Of a stretch of DNA of 64,000 nt, positions 1 through 10,608 are shown in pieces. The notes beneath the pieces are model-generated. The model made no database searches. It was not told the origin of the DNA and was given only the letters and a program-made list of their open reading frames with translations. The stretch is from Plantago major. Lineage: Eukaryota > Streptophyta > Magnoliopsida > Lamiales > Plantaginaceae. Within the stretch, counting starts at the first letter, position 1; each line of letters starts with the position of its first letter. The stretch is from contig CM048840.1 in NCBI GenBank assembly GCA_026545765.1, positions 8,938,765 to 9,002,764 of the forward strand. The letters run 5' to 3'. A program made the translations under genes and the position numbers.

Positions 1-14
1 CAGGTACCTTTGAG

Positions 15-771
15 ATGAATATGATTGGTGAACTCAACTTCTTTCTTGACCTGGAGAACTCTAAACCATGCAGTACACTTATGGGTATCTCTCTGAAGCT
101 GAACATAATCGATGTTGGCGAGGATGTTGACCCAACATTGTACAAGTCAATGATTGGAAGGTTGTTGTATCCGTCTGCCATCAGACCTGCCATCATGTTT
201 TCGGTATGTGTGTGTGCCAGGTATCAATCCAATCCTAAAATCCCACATTTAATTGCTGTTAAGAGAATTCTCAGATATATATATCAGGAACTGTTAATTT
301 TGGATTATGGTTTGCATGTGATACAAACACTAATCTGGTGGGATTTAGTGATTCTGATTGGGCTGGTGATATAGATGATAGAAAATCCACTAGTGGAGGT
401 TGCTTTTATCTTGGTTCTAATTTAGTGTCTTGGTATAACAAGAAACAGAACTATATGTAGCAGCTGGGAGTTGTGTGACTCAACTGGTATGGTTGAAAAA
501 TATGCTGCATGACTACGGTCTTCAAAGTGATACCCTGTTGATGTTCTGTGATAACCTTAGTGCCATAAATATTTCTAAGAACCTTGTTCAGCACTCACGC
601 ACGAAACACATAGACATTAGACATCATTTTCTTAGGGATTTGGTCAATCTGCAAGTAATTAACATAGAACACATAGATACAACCAATCAACTTGCAGATA
701 TTTTTATCAAGCCTTTAGATAGTGAGAGATTCTTCAATCTTAGAAGATCTCTTGGTTTGTGCTCTCTGTGA
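15..771 (+). pseudogene. copia reverse transcriptase C-terminus and RNase H remnant
   Basis: The translation shows the copia RT/RNase H sequence in order: GELNFF, then RPAIMFSVCVCARYQ, then DDRKSTSGGCFYLGS, DNLSAINISKN, RTKHIDIRHHFLRD and ADIFIKPL. These are the usual signatures from the RT thumb through the RNase H catalytic region. The segment between FFLDL and ENSKPCST is shorter than in the family, which indicates an internal deletion. The frame changes near 350 and there is a stop near 460, so the product is not functional. It belongs to the element ending in the LTR at 2368-3242. Confidence 0.85.
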
Positions 772-2201
772 TCTTCGATGTTGAACCCAGTGTTGACTCA
801 ACATCGCAGTCAACACTGGCAGTCAGAAAAGTGATGTAGTTTTGATTGCTTTTTGTATTAGGTTTATGTGCTTCTGTGCTTGTCTCTGTTTGTAATTGCT
901 GCTTTGCTTTTCAAAAAGGGTTCTTTAGATTTGAAAGACTACTTGAAACCAAGGTTAAAAGGACTCTAGTTAGGAGTGTGTTTGTTTTCGTATAAAACCC
1001 TCTTGTGCTGATTTTTGGTTCTTTTAATACTCGTACCATGTTTCGCACTTGATATTACCTCCTTCTTTTGTTCCATCAAGTAATGAAATCATAGTAAAAG
1101 GGCTCGAAGTGTTTCCATCGAGGGTCGTGTTGGGCAGGACCTAATACTATCCACATACTGGCATGGCCAATGTGTCATATGTCCCTGAGGTTTGATGGCC
1201 TGTACTTTAAACCGACACGCATAAAAGTGCTGATCTTCGTAATGCTACTGGATCACTTGCAAAATTGAGTGTCAATTTGCCAAATGTGGTTAATGAGTGT
1301 CTTTTTATGCCTTGAGACGTGTGTTTACCTTATTCCGCATAAGCTCAGGCTTTGGACGAGATTCATACGTGTTCCAATTATTTGACATGGTTCACTGTCT
1401 CTTGGTCATCCCCACTCAAAATCAAGGTTTTTGCTTTAAAAATTGAGGTGATATCGAGTGTGTTTCTTTGGTATTTCCCTCTATTTCTTTTTTACCTCAG
1501 CATTAAGTGGTGTTAATCTGATCTGCACTCTCTTTACCTGATTTCCAGGACAGCTTACAATAAGAGTGGTCTGATTTTTCGATGTTATCCTCAATGATGA
1601 GTCAACGTTCAGTTCAACAGAGACTTTAACTGGTTTGCTTCTTCTAATGTTTGTTTTTCTGTGTTGCTCTGTGTGTTTTGGGTTTGAGGGGGAGTAAGGA
1701 GTTTCCTTGGGGTTTTTGGGTTTCTGCATTCCTGTTCTTGCATTTCAAGTCATTTTCTTTAAAATCAAGATTTTTGGTCAACCTCCCTAGGGTTTATCTG
1801 TTTATCTGATTACTTTGACTTGACGGATAACTGTTTTACTTGCAATTTTAATCTTTAATTAACATTTGTGCACAGTTTTTCGTTGCTTTGATATATATAT
1901 CTGCAGGAATCTACCTTGAAGCAAACCCAACAACAGCCATCATGACTTATTTTGTAAGTTGTGTTCATGACCATCCACTCTTATCCTAACACTGCCCTCC
2001 AGTTGATCCAACCTCTATTCCTGATTACTGCCCTCCAGTTGATCCGACCTCTATTCCTTCTTTTGCTACTGCCTTTGCCAGTGTTGACTACAATGTTGGG
2101 TCAACATCGTTTTTCTGCATTGGTACTTTGTCTGCAGGTCCTCAACAGATTATCAAGATGTTGAAGTTCTTCAAAGAACTTTGTTTTCTTTCTTTCCTCA
2201 C
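772..2201 (+). other. decayed spacer between pol and 3' LTR
   Basis: No convincing open frame is visible. In Sireviruses this position can hold an env-like gene, but no recognisable env-like protein remains here. The stretch holds two copies of a short inverted motif built on GTTGACTCAACATC (near 791-815 and 2081-2109), and a third lies in the LTR. Confidence 0.4.
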
Positions 2202-2366
2202 AAAAAGGGGGAGAATGTTTGTTCAATTGGTATTTTGTATTAAGGGGGAGCTTAGCACTTAAGGGGGAGTTTGATTTTCCTTCTGACTTGTTTAAATCCT
2301 ACTTGTTCGATTTGACTAACAAACTGTCTTTAGGTTTTGTGAAGAAAGGTGAGAATTAAGGGGGAG
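2202..2366 (+). other. multiple polypurine tracts
   Basis: The motif AAGGGGGAG occurs four times, at about 2204-2213, 2242-2250, 2261-2269 and 2358-2366. The last directly precedes the putative LTR start and is the best candidate for the plus-strand priming site. Repeated polypurine tracts upstream of the 3' LTR are described for Sireviruses. Confidence 0.7.
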
Positions 2367-2367
2367 A

Positions 2368-3242
2368 TGGAAAGTGCGATTTATTGCACTTTGTTTAGTA
2401 ATTCGACATTTCTTCGTAACATAACCGGTTCAACGTTTGTAGTTGTTTTTCTATGGATATTTTGTAGGAAATACAAGTTGGGCTTGAACATTGTTTAATG
2501 GACCAAGCTGGACCATCTTGGGCCTCAAGGAAGAATCTGCGCAAGCTGGAAATAAATCTGGAGCAGGAACGCTTAAGCATAAAGAAGGAAGGAGTTTCAG
2601 AAATCTTGGAGACAAGGAAAGAATTTGAAGCAAGAAGGAAACAAGAAGGAAACAGGATATGCGTTCTCCTTGTTCTGTTCGACTTGGCTTCCTAGTTCTC
2701 TTCGACTTGGCTACAACTATATATACAAGGAGCAGGAAACAAAATATAAAGGAGTTCTTCTTGATGAGATAGATCAGAACATTATATATACAAGAAGAAT
2801 GACATCTGCAAGACAACGCCTATAGAGATTCGACTTTCTGATTATTGAGTTTAGGCTGTCTTGCTTTACTAAACATAGATATCGATTTCTCTTGTGAGTG
2901 ATTTCTAAAAATTGAAATTTACTCTAGAGTCTTCGAACTAGAATAGGTTTTTGCTTGTCTGTTCTAGGTCTAGTCTTTGTAAGTTTAATCAATCGTTTGT
3001 GATTGAATTAAACTTCTTTCTGTAATTCTACTTTTAGTGGTAGTAGAAATTTTACCTACGGCCCGGTCGGTATTTTTATGCCGGCTTGAGTTTATTTCTG
3101 GTTGTCAGTTTATCGATCCACGCTCTCTCATTCTTATCATCTCTTCATGTCAACCATTGTTAACGATGTTGTTGACTCAACATCATAGTCAACATCGTCT
3201 GAAACCGTTCGTAGTACCAATCCCGGTCCAAAAGTTTTAACA
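2368..3242 (+). repeat. putative 3' LTR of the Sirevirus-like element
   Basis: It begins with TG directly after the last polypurine tract and ends in TTTTAACA. A TATA-like TATATATA lies at 2718-2725. A GTTGACTCAACATC-type inverted motif lies near the 3' end (about 3164-3197). With no second LTR in the window, the exact ends are uncertain. Confidence 0.5.
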
Positions 3243-3391
3243 AATGCATTACTATTTCATTGTAGTTTTCATTTTTTCAACTTCTCTGGGTGTGACACAC
3301 AAGAAGACAAGTAGTTCTTCTGTCCTATTAACTTTCATTTTATTTTACTATCGGTTATGCGTTAAAAGTGAGACAAAATGCTTCTTGGCAG

Positions 3392-3486
3392 GGGAAGAAG
3401 GTCCAGGAACTCTGGCTCTTAGAAATCTTATACAGGAGGATATGAAGTCCAGACCAGCGACTGTAAGAGTTCCCGTTCCCTACTAA
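3392..3486 (+). CDS. possible last exon of an unidentified host gene
   Basis: A pyrimidine-containing splice-acceptor-like sequence ending TTCTTGGCAG precedes an open stretch with good codon character. It ends in TAA and encodes a terminal peptide containing LRNLIQEDMKSRPATVRVP. The following sequence (to about 3760) resembles a plant 3' UTR and 3' flank. I do not recognise the family. If the call is right, the Sirevirus LTR ending at 3242 sits in the preceding intron about 150 bp upstream. A chance open frame is the alternative. Confidence 0.35.
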
Positions 3487-4316
3487 TGAAAGAAGTTTCA
3501 GCTTGATCGCTATTCGATGAGATCACGAGGGTCTGGTGGCAATGGCTTGATCTGAATCATCTTTCATCAAACAAAAGTGATAATTGCAGAAGTGTTGTAA
3601 TGTTTAAACAAAACTCTCTCGTGCTCAAGTGATCCGGACCATGGGCTGCGAGTTGTAGAAACATTAAGATGTGAACATATTTGCTTTGTTACTGTGGTTT
3701 ATATAATTATATTTGGCTTTTTGCATGGTCACTGTAATGAAAAATTGACTCGGCCTACGAAAACCGGAACATAGTGTGTAATTTACTTATGTTAATGGTG
3801 AATGGTACACCCAATCTAGATTGATAGGAGTAAGATGGACACTGACAAAGCTATATATCATTCTTTAATTCTCTAATGTTAACACTCCGAGTTTGTTCCT
3901 GCAAGTATACACTTATCCGAACTTAATTATTGATGTGGCTTCATGTTTTTATTATGGAAACTAAATGAACTATAAGATGTATTCTGTCTGCTTCTTCCTT
4001 CTCCTGCAATTGATGTGGTTTTGGTGTAGGCATTTGGCTGAAATTAGAAATACTCCATGGTAATTAACTGTAAGTGAATAGGTCTCTTGTGCTTGTGGTT
4101 GAGTCCCTACTTTCGTATTTTTCTATAGGAAACAACTTCATGCCAGGGGTAAAATTCTTCTACTGTTAGTGTCTATAATGAACATCAAAGTTGGATTAAG
4201 TTTTACGTTTGAAGATGTTTTCTAATGCAGAAGACTTGGTCTATAGTACTATCATTGAATAATAATAATACTTAATAAGGGAAAACATGAAAGCTGCTGT
4301 CCTCATGTCCGACTAA
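3487..4316. other. possible 3' UTR and AT-rich spacer
   Basis: The first 250 bases are plausible 3' UTR of the exon at 3392-3486. The rest is AT-rich with no gene or repeat structure that I can see. Confidence 0.3.
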
Positions 4317-5110
4317 GGCTCTGTTTAGCAAAACTAGCTGGAAAGCTAGCTGGTTAGGTAGCTGAAAAACTAGCTGGTTTTAAATGTAGTTGTTTAGCAA
4401 ATTAGCTGAAAAGCTAGCTGATATTTTGTAAAATGACATAAAAGGGCATTACTCTTATTTTTCTTTTCTTTAACCTTTCTTATCGTATTATTAGTCTATA
4501 GTTTTTTAAATAATAATATATCATATTTTGTCCAATAATTATAATATATATTCAATGTACTTTACATCGCCACTTTAATAACATCATCAAAATTATCAGA
4601 AGTTGAAAGAAATAATCGTTCAGCATTTTAACTTAGTAATGAAAAAAATCAGTAATTGATGTGTACTACATGTATGCATTTTAAAGAGGTGCGGATACAT
4701 TAATCCTTATGCTAGTTGCAAAAAAGTACACAAAATGTATAACAAAGGATCCTTATGTTTATAACAATGGCTTCAACACCTAAATTAAAACTAGATGTCA
4801 TAACTTGTTGCGTGCTTGCAAGATGAATCTCATGCTGATAATGTTGGGTGCATGATGTATAGAATTCGTTGCTTGGTAATATGGGTGTTTTTACTTCTTA
4901 TTTTATTTAGTCTAATTTAGGTTAATTTGGGTAGGGATATTTTCGGAATAAAAATATAAGAAGCTCTTTCTTTTTCAAAAAAAGCTATTCAGGGAAGCTT
5001 CTTTTTCCAGCTAGCTGGAAAAAGAAGCTGCGCGTTCACGTAACGAGTTTTTTATTAGTCAATGATCAAAAAAAGCTCATGGAGCTGAAAAGCTAGTGGT
5101 AAACAGATAC
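4317..5110. mobile_element. Tourist-like (PIF/Harbinger) MITE, 794 bp
   Basis: The left terminus GGCTCTGTTTAGC matches, in inverted orientation, the right terminus (read inward as GTATCTGTTTACC). Both ends continue into AGCTAGCTGG/AAAAGCTAGC-rich subterminal sequence. A 3-bp TAA duplication flanks it (4314-4316 and 5111-5113), as expected for PIF/Harbinger. No transposase is present, so the element is non-autonomous. Confidence 0.7.
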
Positions 5111-5353
5111 TAAGTATTTTGCTTAACTCATCACTAACTGCTACGAAATGGTGGAATGGAAAAACTGGCTATCATGCAACAAAGCTAGCAAATGCAACTT
5201 TACATTTAAATTTTACTGGTACTTCATTGCTCTACACATGGATTTTGGACTTGCATCATTCAACTAGCCTAGATTAACTTTGAATCAGTCTTGAAATATG
5301 TCTGACAATGCATACCTTCAGTGGAAAAATGGTGTAAATTTAATGTAAAGTAA

Positions 5354-5443
5354 GGATCTGTTCTCTTCAACTGCAATTTTCTGAACTGAACTGAATGGAA
5401 CTGAACTGAACTAAATGAGTTTTCAGTTGAAGAAAACAGAGCC
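5354..5443. mobile_element. short Tourist-like MITE, 90 bp
   Basis: The left end GGATCTGTTCTCTTCAACTG and the right end (inward GGCTCTGTTTTCTTCAACTG) form a near-perfect inverted repeat. Repeated ACTGAACTGAA lies between them. TAA is duplicated at 5351-5353 and 5444-5446. The termini share GGCTCTGTT with the 794-bp element upstream. Confidence 0.75.
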
Positions 5444-5762
5444 TAACACTTCTAATTAATACCTTCCATGTATATAAGGTAGTTCCCATCCTTAGTAACA
5501 TATTTTTATATGCTTCATGCGCGTAGCGTGTATCGATTTGATCAAGTTGTATGAGTGTATTCTTTCTTTTGTTTTATAGAGTATTCCCTGATTTCTTTCT
5601 TTTAGCCGGTCTTAATTTGAACGATGATGATTAAGTAGAAGTAGAATTTTTCTGCCACTCATTTTCATGAATATAATGTGTTTGATCAAAGTAAGGGGTG
5701 GAAATGCTAATCCGGTTCATTACCAGATCGGGGACCTAACTAGAAAGTAGAACACTTGATGC

Positions 5763-5807
5763 TAATAATTTTACACACACACACACTTGTGTGTGTGAAA
5801 AATTATT

Positions 5808-5808
<1 letters not shown>
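5763..5808. repeat. (CA)n/(TG)n hairpin
   Basis: TAATAATTTTACACACACAC is followed within a few bases by its near-perfect inverse (GTGTGTGTGAAAAATTATTA), giving a long potential stem directly left of a TA microsatellite. Confidence 0.8.

Positions 5809-5809
<1 letters not shown>

Positions 5810-5896
<87 letters not shown>
5810..5896. repeat. (TA)n microsatellite
   Basis: Uninterrupted alternating TA for about 86 bp. Confidence 0.97.
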
Positions 5897-5900
<4 letters not shown>

Positions 5901-7351
5901 TCAAATTACTTAATATACAAAGTTTTTCGAGACAGATAGAGTATTTTATAAAAATTCAAAATTAATAAATATTCACAAAGTATCGTAGGAGTACGTATGT
6001 ATTTAATTTAAATATATCGATTCTTTTAAACAAAGTGTTTATGTTATTAACAAATTACATTTTTTATTAATTTTATTATGAAAATTATCTATATTCTTAA
6101 CTAAAAGCCCTAAGTTATTAGTGATAACCGTAAAGTTTGTACGTCTTTTTTATATTTAAGACACACTACGAGTGTGAAACATATTTCAGATATACACAAT
6201 GAATTTAATAGAAGTAATTGTAAGTGAAACCTATATATGTAGAAACCTATGTTTTGAAACCCATACTCAGGCAGATTAAATATAACTTCACAAACCATGC
6301 ATATAAAAAGACCAGAATACGCTGATTATAGCGATGTAATTTTTAGTATAAAATAAGTGAAAATATATAAATTAACATCACTATTTGATGATTACGATTT
6401 TTGAGAACGAATAAAGCTGATCCTATTCGTTTTGCAAGTTTGCTTAATTAGCCGGTTTTGGTTTGGTCCGTTTGGCAATTTATGTACCTGCCTGCTTAAG
6501 AGCATGTCCTTGAAGACCTTAACCCATAGGTAGAGAACATTAATAGGAAAAATACTCTAATTATTTAGGCCAGACCCAGATTGAAGTTACGTACATTCAT
6601 ACAAGATGCGTCGTGAACTAGTGTTGGACACGGAGTGTATATGCAAAAGTCATATACATTGTCTACATATAAGTTTGCGACAATCTCAATGGTGAAACGC
6701 ACCCAAAGGAAAAAAGATTTATCATCTCATAAACGTGCATTTCGTCAAACATGCATCCAACATATATATAACAGTCAGCGGATGTTTAAAGATTCTACTG
6801 AATTTGGTTTGGCATAGTTAATTTCCGAAGGTTACTAATGCTTCAACGCCGGATATCTCTTTTTGGCCAGGCAATAAGGTGATTGAAAAGTTAATTAAGA
6901 TCCAATGTCTTATTTTGGTTAATTAAACCCTCGGACAAGATTGTCCACTTTGTTTATCGATCTCTTTATCTTTAGTTATTTAATCCACTACTTTGTGTAG
7001 ACGACTGGAACTTCTGATATAAATGTGGATGGATATCTTATGTACGTCATCATGATGCTAGTAGAGTATTTTTAATGCTCATTTTCTTTATATTGCTAAA
7101 TTAAAACAATGTCTATTTTTATTTGTATATTTTATAAGAAAAGAACATGTAAATGTATCCTATATAGTGCCTAGTTGTGTTACCGTGATATAAGCAACGA
7201 ATAATGAGACGAAGTCCAAATCAATACACTGCCATGTCCCATGTTGCTAGGTTGTAAATTTGTAATGTAAGATAAGGATCCACTTACGTCGAAATCCACT
7301 AGGTTAATTACAGAAAAAAATCCCGCCAAACTTGTTTACACAAATAATGAA
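5897..7351. other. AT-rich intergenic stretch
   Basis: I see no convincing gene, LTR or terminal inverted repeat here. Confidence 0.4.
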
Positions 7352-7352
7352 T

Positions 7353-7560
7353 TACTCCCTCCATTCTAAACTTTCCATTTTTCCATTTTAGACATTCTAT
7401 TAAAAACTTTCAATTTCATTTTATGAAAATCCACTATTCTCATTATTAATATTTTAATCACTCTTTTTTATACTTTATCAATTTTCTTTTTTAATTTTTA
7501 CCATATACTTATTACTTTATCTATATAAACTATTTTTTAATCAAACAACTTAAACATTAT
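7353..7560. mobile_element. Stowaway/mariner-like MITE fragment
   Basis: It begins with TACTCCCTCCATTCTAAA, which resembles the plant Stowaway-type terminus (CTCCCTCCGT...), followed by the AT-rich body usual for such elements. A matching right terminus is not visible, so it is probably truncated. Confidence 0.35.
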
Positions 7561-8540
7561 GCAAAAAATAAATAGCAATAGATGGGTATCTATGGAGTTT
7601 TTGCTAGTTAATTGTCAAACCAATGAGATTAAGACATCAAGGACGCATGTTGTAATTAGTCCACCACATTAGGGTATAATTACATCGTTGGATAAGGTTA
7701 TGTATCGTTAATTATGATGACAGACCAAACCTATGATCCGGTCCAAGTTGTCTTGAATTGCACGTTCAAGAAAGAAATTGCTTCGGGTTTGGATAACAAT
7801 ATTGCACTAGCTAGCTAGCTGGTTGGAAAACCCAAGAGAAAGAACAATATAATTATATCATATAAAGTATAATTCTTTTCTTGTCTGAACCATACAGCTG
7901 TCTATATGGATCATATTCCACAACAACTAGGATCGATACCAAGTAGATCTTCATTATTAGTATGAGTCAAATTATAATATACTGTAGTTTTAGTTTCATG
8001 TAAATAATGTTGGACCTTTTGCCTAACACTATAGTATATAGTTCTCTTGTTTTCTTAATAATGGATCGGAACTCCATGTGTTATTGTACGATTATTCATA
8101 AATGATTCCTTTATGCATATCTCTACAAAAATTGGTGGTGAAATATATATTTAGTAATTAAGACACATTTTTTTCTCAAATACTTAGAAAAACCACCCCA
8201 AAATCATTCGATACATTCCATCAAATTACATCAGCATGCAAAATGAATTTGCTCAACATTGTATTCTTAAAAAGTATATACTTATGATGGTGTATGTTCA
8301 ACTTTTTTCAATGTCACTGTATGATCAATAATAACACAAGAGATGGCATGTGCAAAGATATGAGGACTACCTATTTTTCAATAATATATAGTATTGATTT
8401 ACAAGTCAATACTATATGTTATATTACATGTGCACCTATGTGTTTCCCTCATACGCATTTTAACATGTAAATTTCGATGAATCACCCGCAATGAATCATG
8501 AATAAGCAGGTAATAGTTTATTACTTATAGATATAAATAT
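7561..8540. other. AT-rich intergenic stretch
   Basis: No gene or element boundary is visible. Confidence 0.4.
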
Positions 8541-8545
8541 CATTA

Positions 8546-8832
8546 TGTTATGGATAAATGCACTATGAGTTAGTGGATGAGAGTTAGTGGATCAAGACAT
8601 GAATGCACACTAGTTAGTGGATGAAGAGATATGAACGTATAAGAGTTAGTGGAGGTGGCTATCTATTTCAAATACTCCTAGACTGTTGAGATATATTTAC
8701 ACTTGTATAAATACCCATCATGTAATCTCACTATGAGTTACTAGAATGAACTCTACATTCTCTTAATTCCATTCTCTCTTGTTTCTTCTACTCCTAATCT
8801 CCTACTCCTATATTTTGTATTTTCTCTTAACA
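8546..8832 (+). mobile_element. solo LTR, 287 bp, copia-like
   Basis: It starts TGTTATGG and ends TTAACA, flanked by a perfect 5-bp TSD CATTA (8541-8545 and 8833-8837). A TATAAATA box lies at 8706-8713, followed by a pyrimidine-rich leader. The 5' half holds four copies of an AGTTAGTGGA motif. No internal domain or second LTR is present, so this is a solo LTR left by LTR-LTR recombination. Confidence 0.85.
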
Positions 8833-8837
8833 CATTA

Positions 8838-9343
8838 TTATTTTTTTTCAACTACAAATCTTTAATAGTTACCTCGATAATTGACTAAGTGATGTTAATT
8901 GAATATAAAATTGAGTGGCAGATAGAAATTCCACATCTCATTAATGATTCCAGCTATAATATAATTGACATATATAATTGTGACATTGCTAATTCTTTAA
9001 CAATTAAAGCAATGGTCCTATAAATAAATGGTGACTGGGTAGAGAAAGCAATGACATTTTCAATGTTCTTGGGCATTAGGCCAGCCACCCAAATACTTGG
9101 TACATATTCCATTCACAACGTGGACGATACGCATTCGTTCAAAGGTGGCATAAAAATGCGAAAGCCTATGTTTTCTTTTCTTTCTGTTTTACGTGTGAAT
9201 CTAATACATTCATAGCCACTATAGTTGAAGGGATGAATCCTAATTCGTTTGATGTTAGATTACTCTTTCATACCGTTAAACTTGTCCCTATCCTTTTACA
9301 CCGTTTTTAATACAATTAATAGTTTAGGATTTCACTAATTATT
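8838..9343. other. intergenic stretch
   Basis: AT-rich; nothing recognised. Confidence 0.4.
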
Positions 9344-9348
9344 ATAAG

Positions 9349-9550
9349 TGTAACGACCGTAATGGTAGACGATTCTTCGTAGACGTCTCGGGTGATATCT
9401 TTACTCTTATCGCACACTGCGTGACAGGTAACTCTTAACTCGAGTTCTTATGGGTGGATTCAGGAAAAAAGGTGCCTTGTTGGTATGAGTAGCGTTCTCG
9501 ATCCTTTAAGCTCTTTGAACTGACATTGAAACCATGGTCGAATACATTCA
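9349..9550 (-). repeat. Cassandra 3' LTR, internally deleted
   Basis: 202 bp. It matches the other LTR but lacks about 70 bp around the 5S C-box equivalent, and its outer start is diverged. Confidence 0.75.
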
Positions 9551-9575
9551 CCCCCTTTATGACTCTGATACCATT

Positions 9576-9843
9576 TGTAACGACCAGACCACTAATGGGC
9601 GACCATCGGGTGATATCTTTGGTCCCACTGCATTAATACATGTCCTTTCCAGACTTTGTCCTCACTGCGTGGTAGAGAACTTCAGGTTGGTCACCCATCC
9701 TAAGATTGCTCCAGAGCAAGCACACTTAACTCTGGAGTTCTTATAGATGGATTCCCGAAAAGAAGGTGCACCTTGTTGGTATGAGTAGCGTTCTCGATCC
9801 CTTTAAGCTCTTTAGACTTGACTTGAAACTTTGGGACGTTACA
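9576..9843 (-). repeat. Cassandra 5' LTR, full length
   Basis: 268 bp. On the minus strand it begins TGTAACGTCCC and ends CGTTACA. It retains the 5S-like region at 9667-9790. Confidence 0.85.
9667..9790 (-). other. 5S rRNA-derived region inside Cassandra LTR
   Basis: On the minus strand it contains AGTTAAGTGTGCTTG, matching the 5S A-box region, and AGGATGGGTGACC, matching the C-box. Both are internal RNA polymerase III promoter elements of 5S genes, in the right order and spacing. The ends and some internal positions differ from a real 5S gene, so it is not called as a functional rRNA gene. Confidence 0.85.
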
Positions 9844-9967
9844 ATAAGAGACATACTTATAGAAAGACCAACTAGAAATCAACTAACCACTAATTCTTGC
9901 GGGGTTTAGTCTGACCGCGCCGGTTTCTTATTTTGCCGGTTCGCTCAATGTTCCAGAAAACCAGGTG

Positions 9968-10063
9968 TATATATAGAAATTTCTCTATCAAACTGATTCA
10001 TTTTTCATCTTCTTCTTTAACCCGTCTTCTTCGTCACGACATTCTTCGGTCTTCTACAACTCC
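9968..10063 (+). promoter_or_regulatory. host core promoter and first part of a 5' UTR
   Basis: TATATATAG at 9968-9976 is followed about 30 bp later by a CT-rich leader (TTCATCTTCTTCTTTAACCC and on) typical of plant 5' UTRs. It stops exactly at the copia insertion (target ACTCC at 10059-10063). The leader appears to resume at 36218 with a similar CT-rich, splice-donor-containing sequence. The promoter is outside the LTR, because the 3' LTR homology starts only at 10064. The gene it served is not identified. Confidence 0.5.
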
Positions 10064-10606
10064 TGTGAAGTTTTGGGTGTTTTCAAACGATTCCAGAAGC
10101 ACAGGGACTTATTTTCAATTTGCAGAAGTGAGTTTGTTAGTTGTTAACAAAAGCCGGTGAAGAAACGTGTTTTTAACGTGTTAATGATAATGCGTTTTCT
10201 TCTCAGCCGTCAGATGATCTTCGATCTGTTGTAATCGTACGGTTTCTGCTCTCTTGGACGTTATTCTTCATCTCCAAGCATAAAACAGATCAAGAAACGG
10301 TTACGTAAATCATCTCAATTCTTCATATTCCATCATTTTGTGCTCACGAGGTGAGCGGTTATAGCAGTTGTTGTTGTGAGTATTGTATAGTAATTCGGAG
10401 CTGTAATTTTGTACAATTCTCTGTAACAAGCTGTGTGTATAGTTGGAAGAACGAGAAGTAATAAAATTGTCGATTCTCCGTGGATGTAGATTGAAGTGAT
10501 TCAATCGAACCACATAAAATTCTCTGTGTGTTTACTGTTTGATTGTGTTTTGGTAATCGTAGAAGTAGTTGATTGATTGTGGTGTAATTTGATCGAATTC
10601 CTAACA
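10064..10606 (+). repeat. copia 5' LTR
   Basis: 543 bp, TGTGAAGTT...CCTAACA. By eye roughly 95% identical to the 3' copy at 35668-36217. The TATA-like site seen as CTATAAAAC in the 3' copy has lost a T here (GCATAAAAC). Confidence 0.88.
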
Positions 10607-10608
10607 AG

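Larger units (their letters stand above)
1..3242 (+). mobile_element. Sirevirus-like Ty1/copia retrotransposon, 3' part
   Basis: The left end of the window lies inside a copia element on the plus strand. What remains is the end of reverse transcriptase and RNase H (about 15-771), a non-coding or decayed stretch of 1.4 kb (about 830-2200), four polypurine-tract-like AAGGGGGAG motifs, and a putative 3' LTR. A long spacer between pol and the 3' LTR with several polypurine tracts is a known trait of Sireviruses; the clade call rests on that and is tentative. The 5' end is outside the window, so no TSD can be confirmed. Confidence 0.7.
9349..9843 (-). mobile_element. Cassandra TRIM retrotransposon with 5S rRNA-derived LTRs
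   Basis: This is a complete miniature LTR element of 495 bp in minus orientation. It is flanked by a perfect 5-bp TSD ATAAG (9344-9348 and 9844-9848). Read on the minus strand, it has a 5' LTR (9843-9576), a 25-bp internal part (9575-9551) and a 3' LTR (9550-9349). The internal part holds a primer-binding site TGGTATCAGAG (initiator-tRNA-Met type) and a polypurine tract ATAAAGGGGG. The LTRs contain sequence closely related to plant 5S rRNA, which defines the Cassandra family. There is no coding capacity; it would rely on proteins from other elements. Confidence 0.88.

Noticed and set aside
1481..1729. 82-codon minus-strand frame opposite the Sirevirus spacer
   Set aside because: Low-complexity, antisense to the element, no recognisable domain.
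6110..6817. Two short open frames of about 60 codons
   Set aside because: AT-rich by-chance frames without domain or gene context.
9667..9790. A functional 5S rRNA gene
   Set aside because: The similarity is bounded by Cassandra LTR ends with a TSD, the ends of the 5S sequence are replaced, and no tandem 5S array is present.
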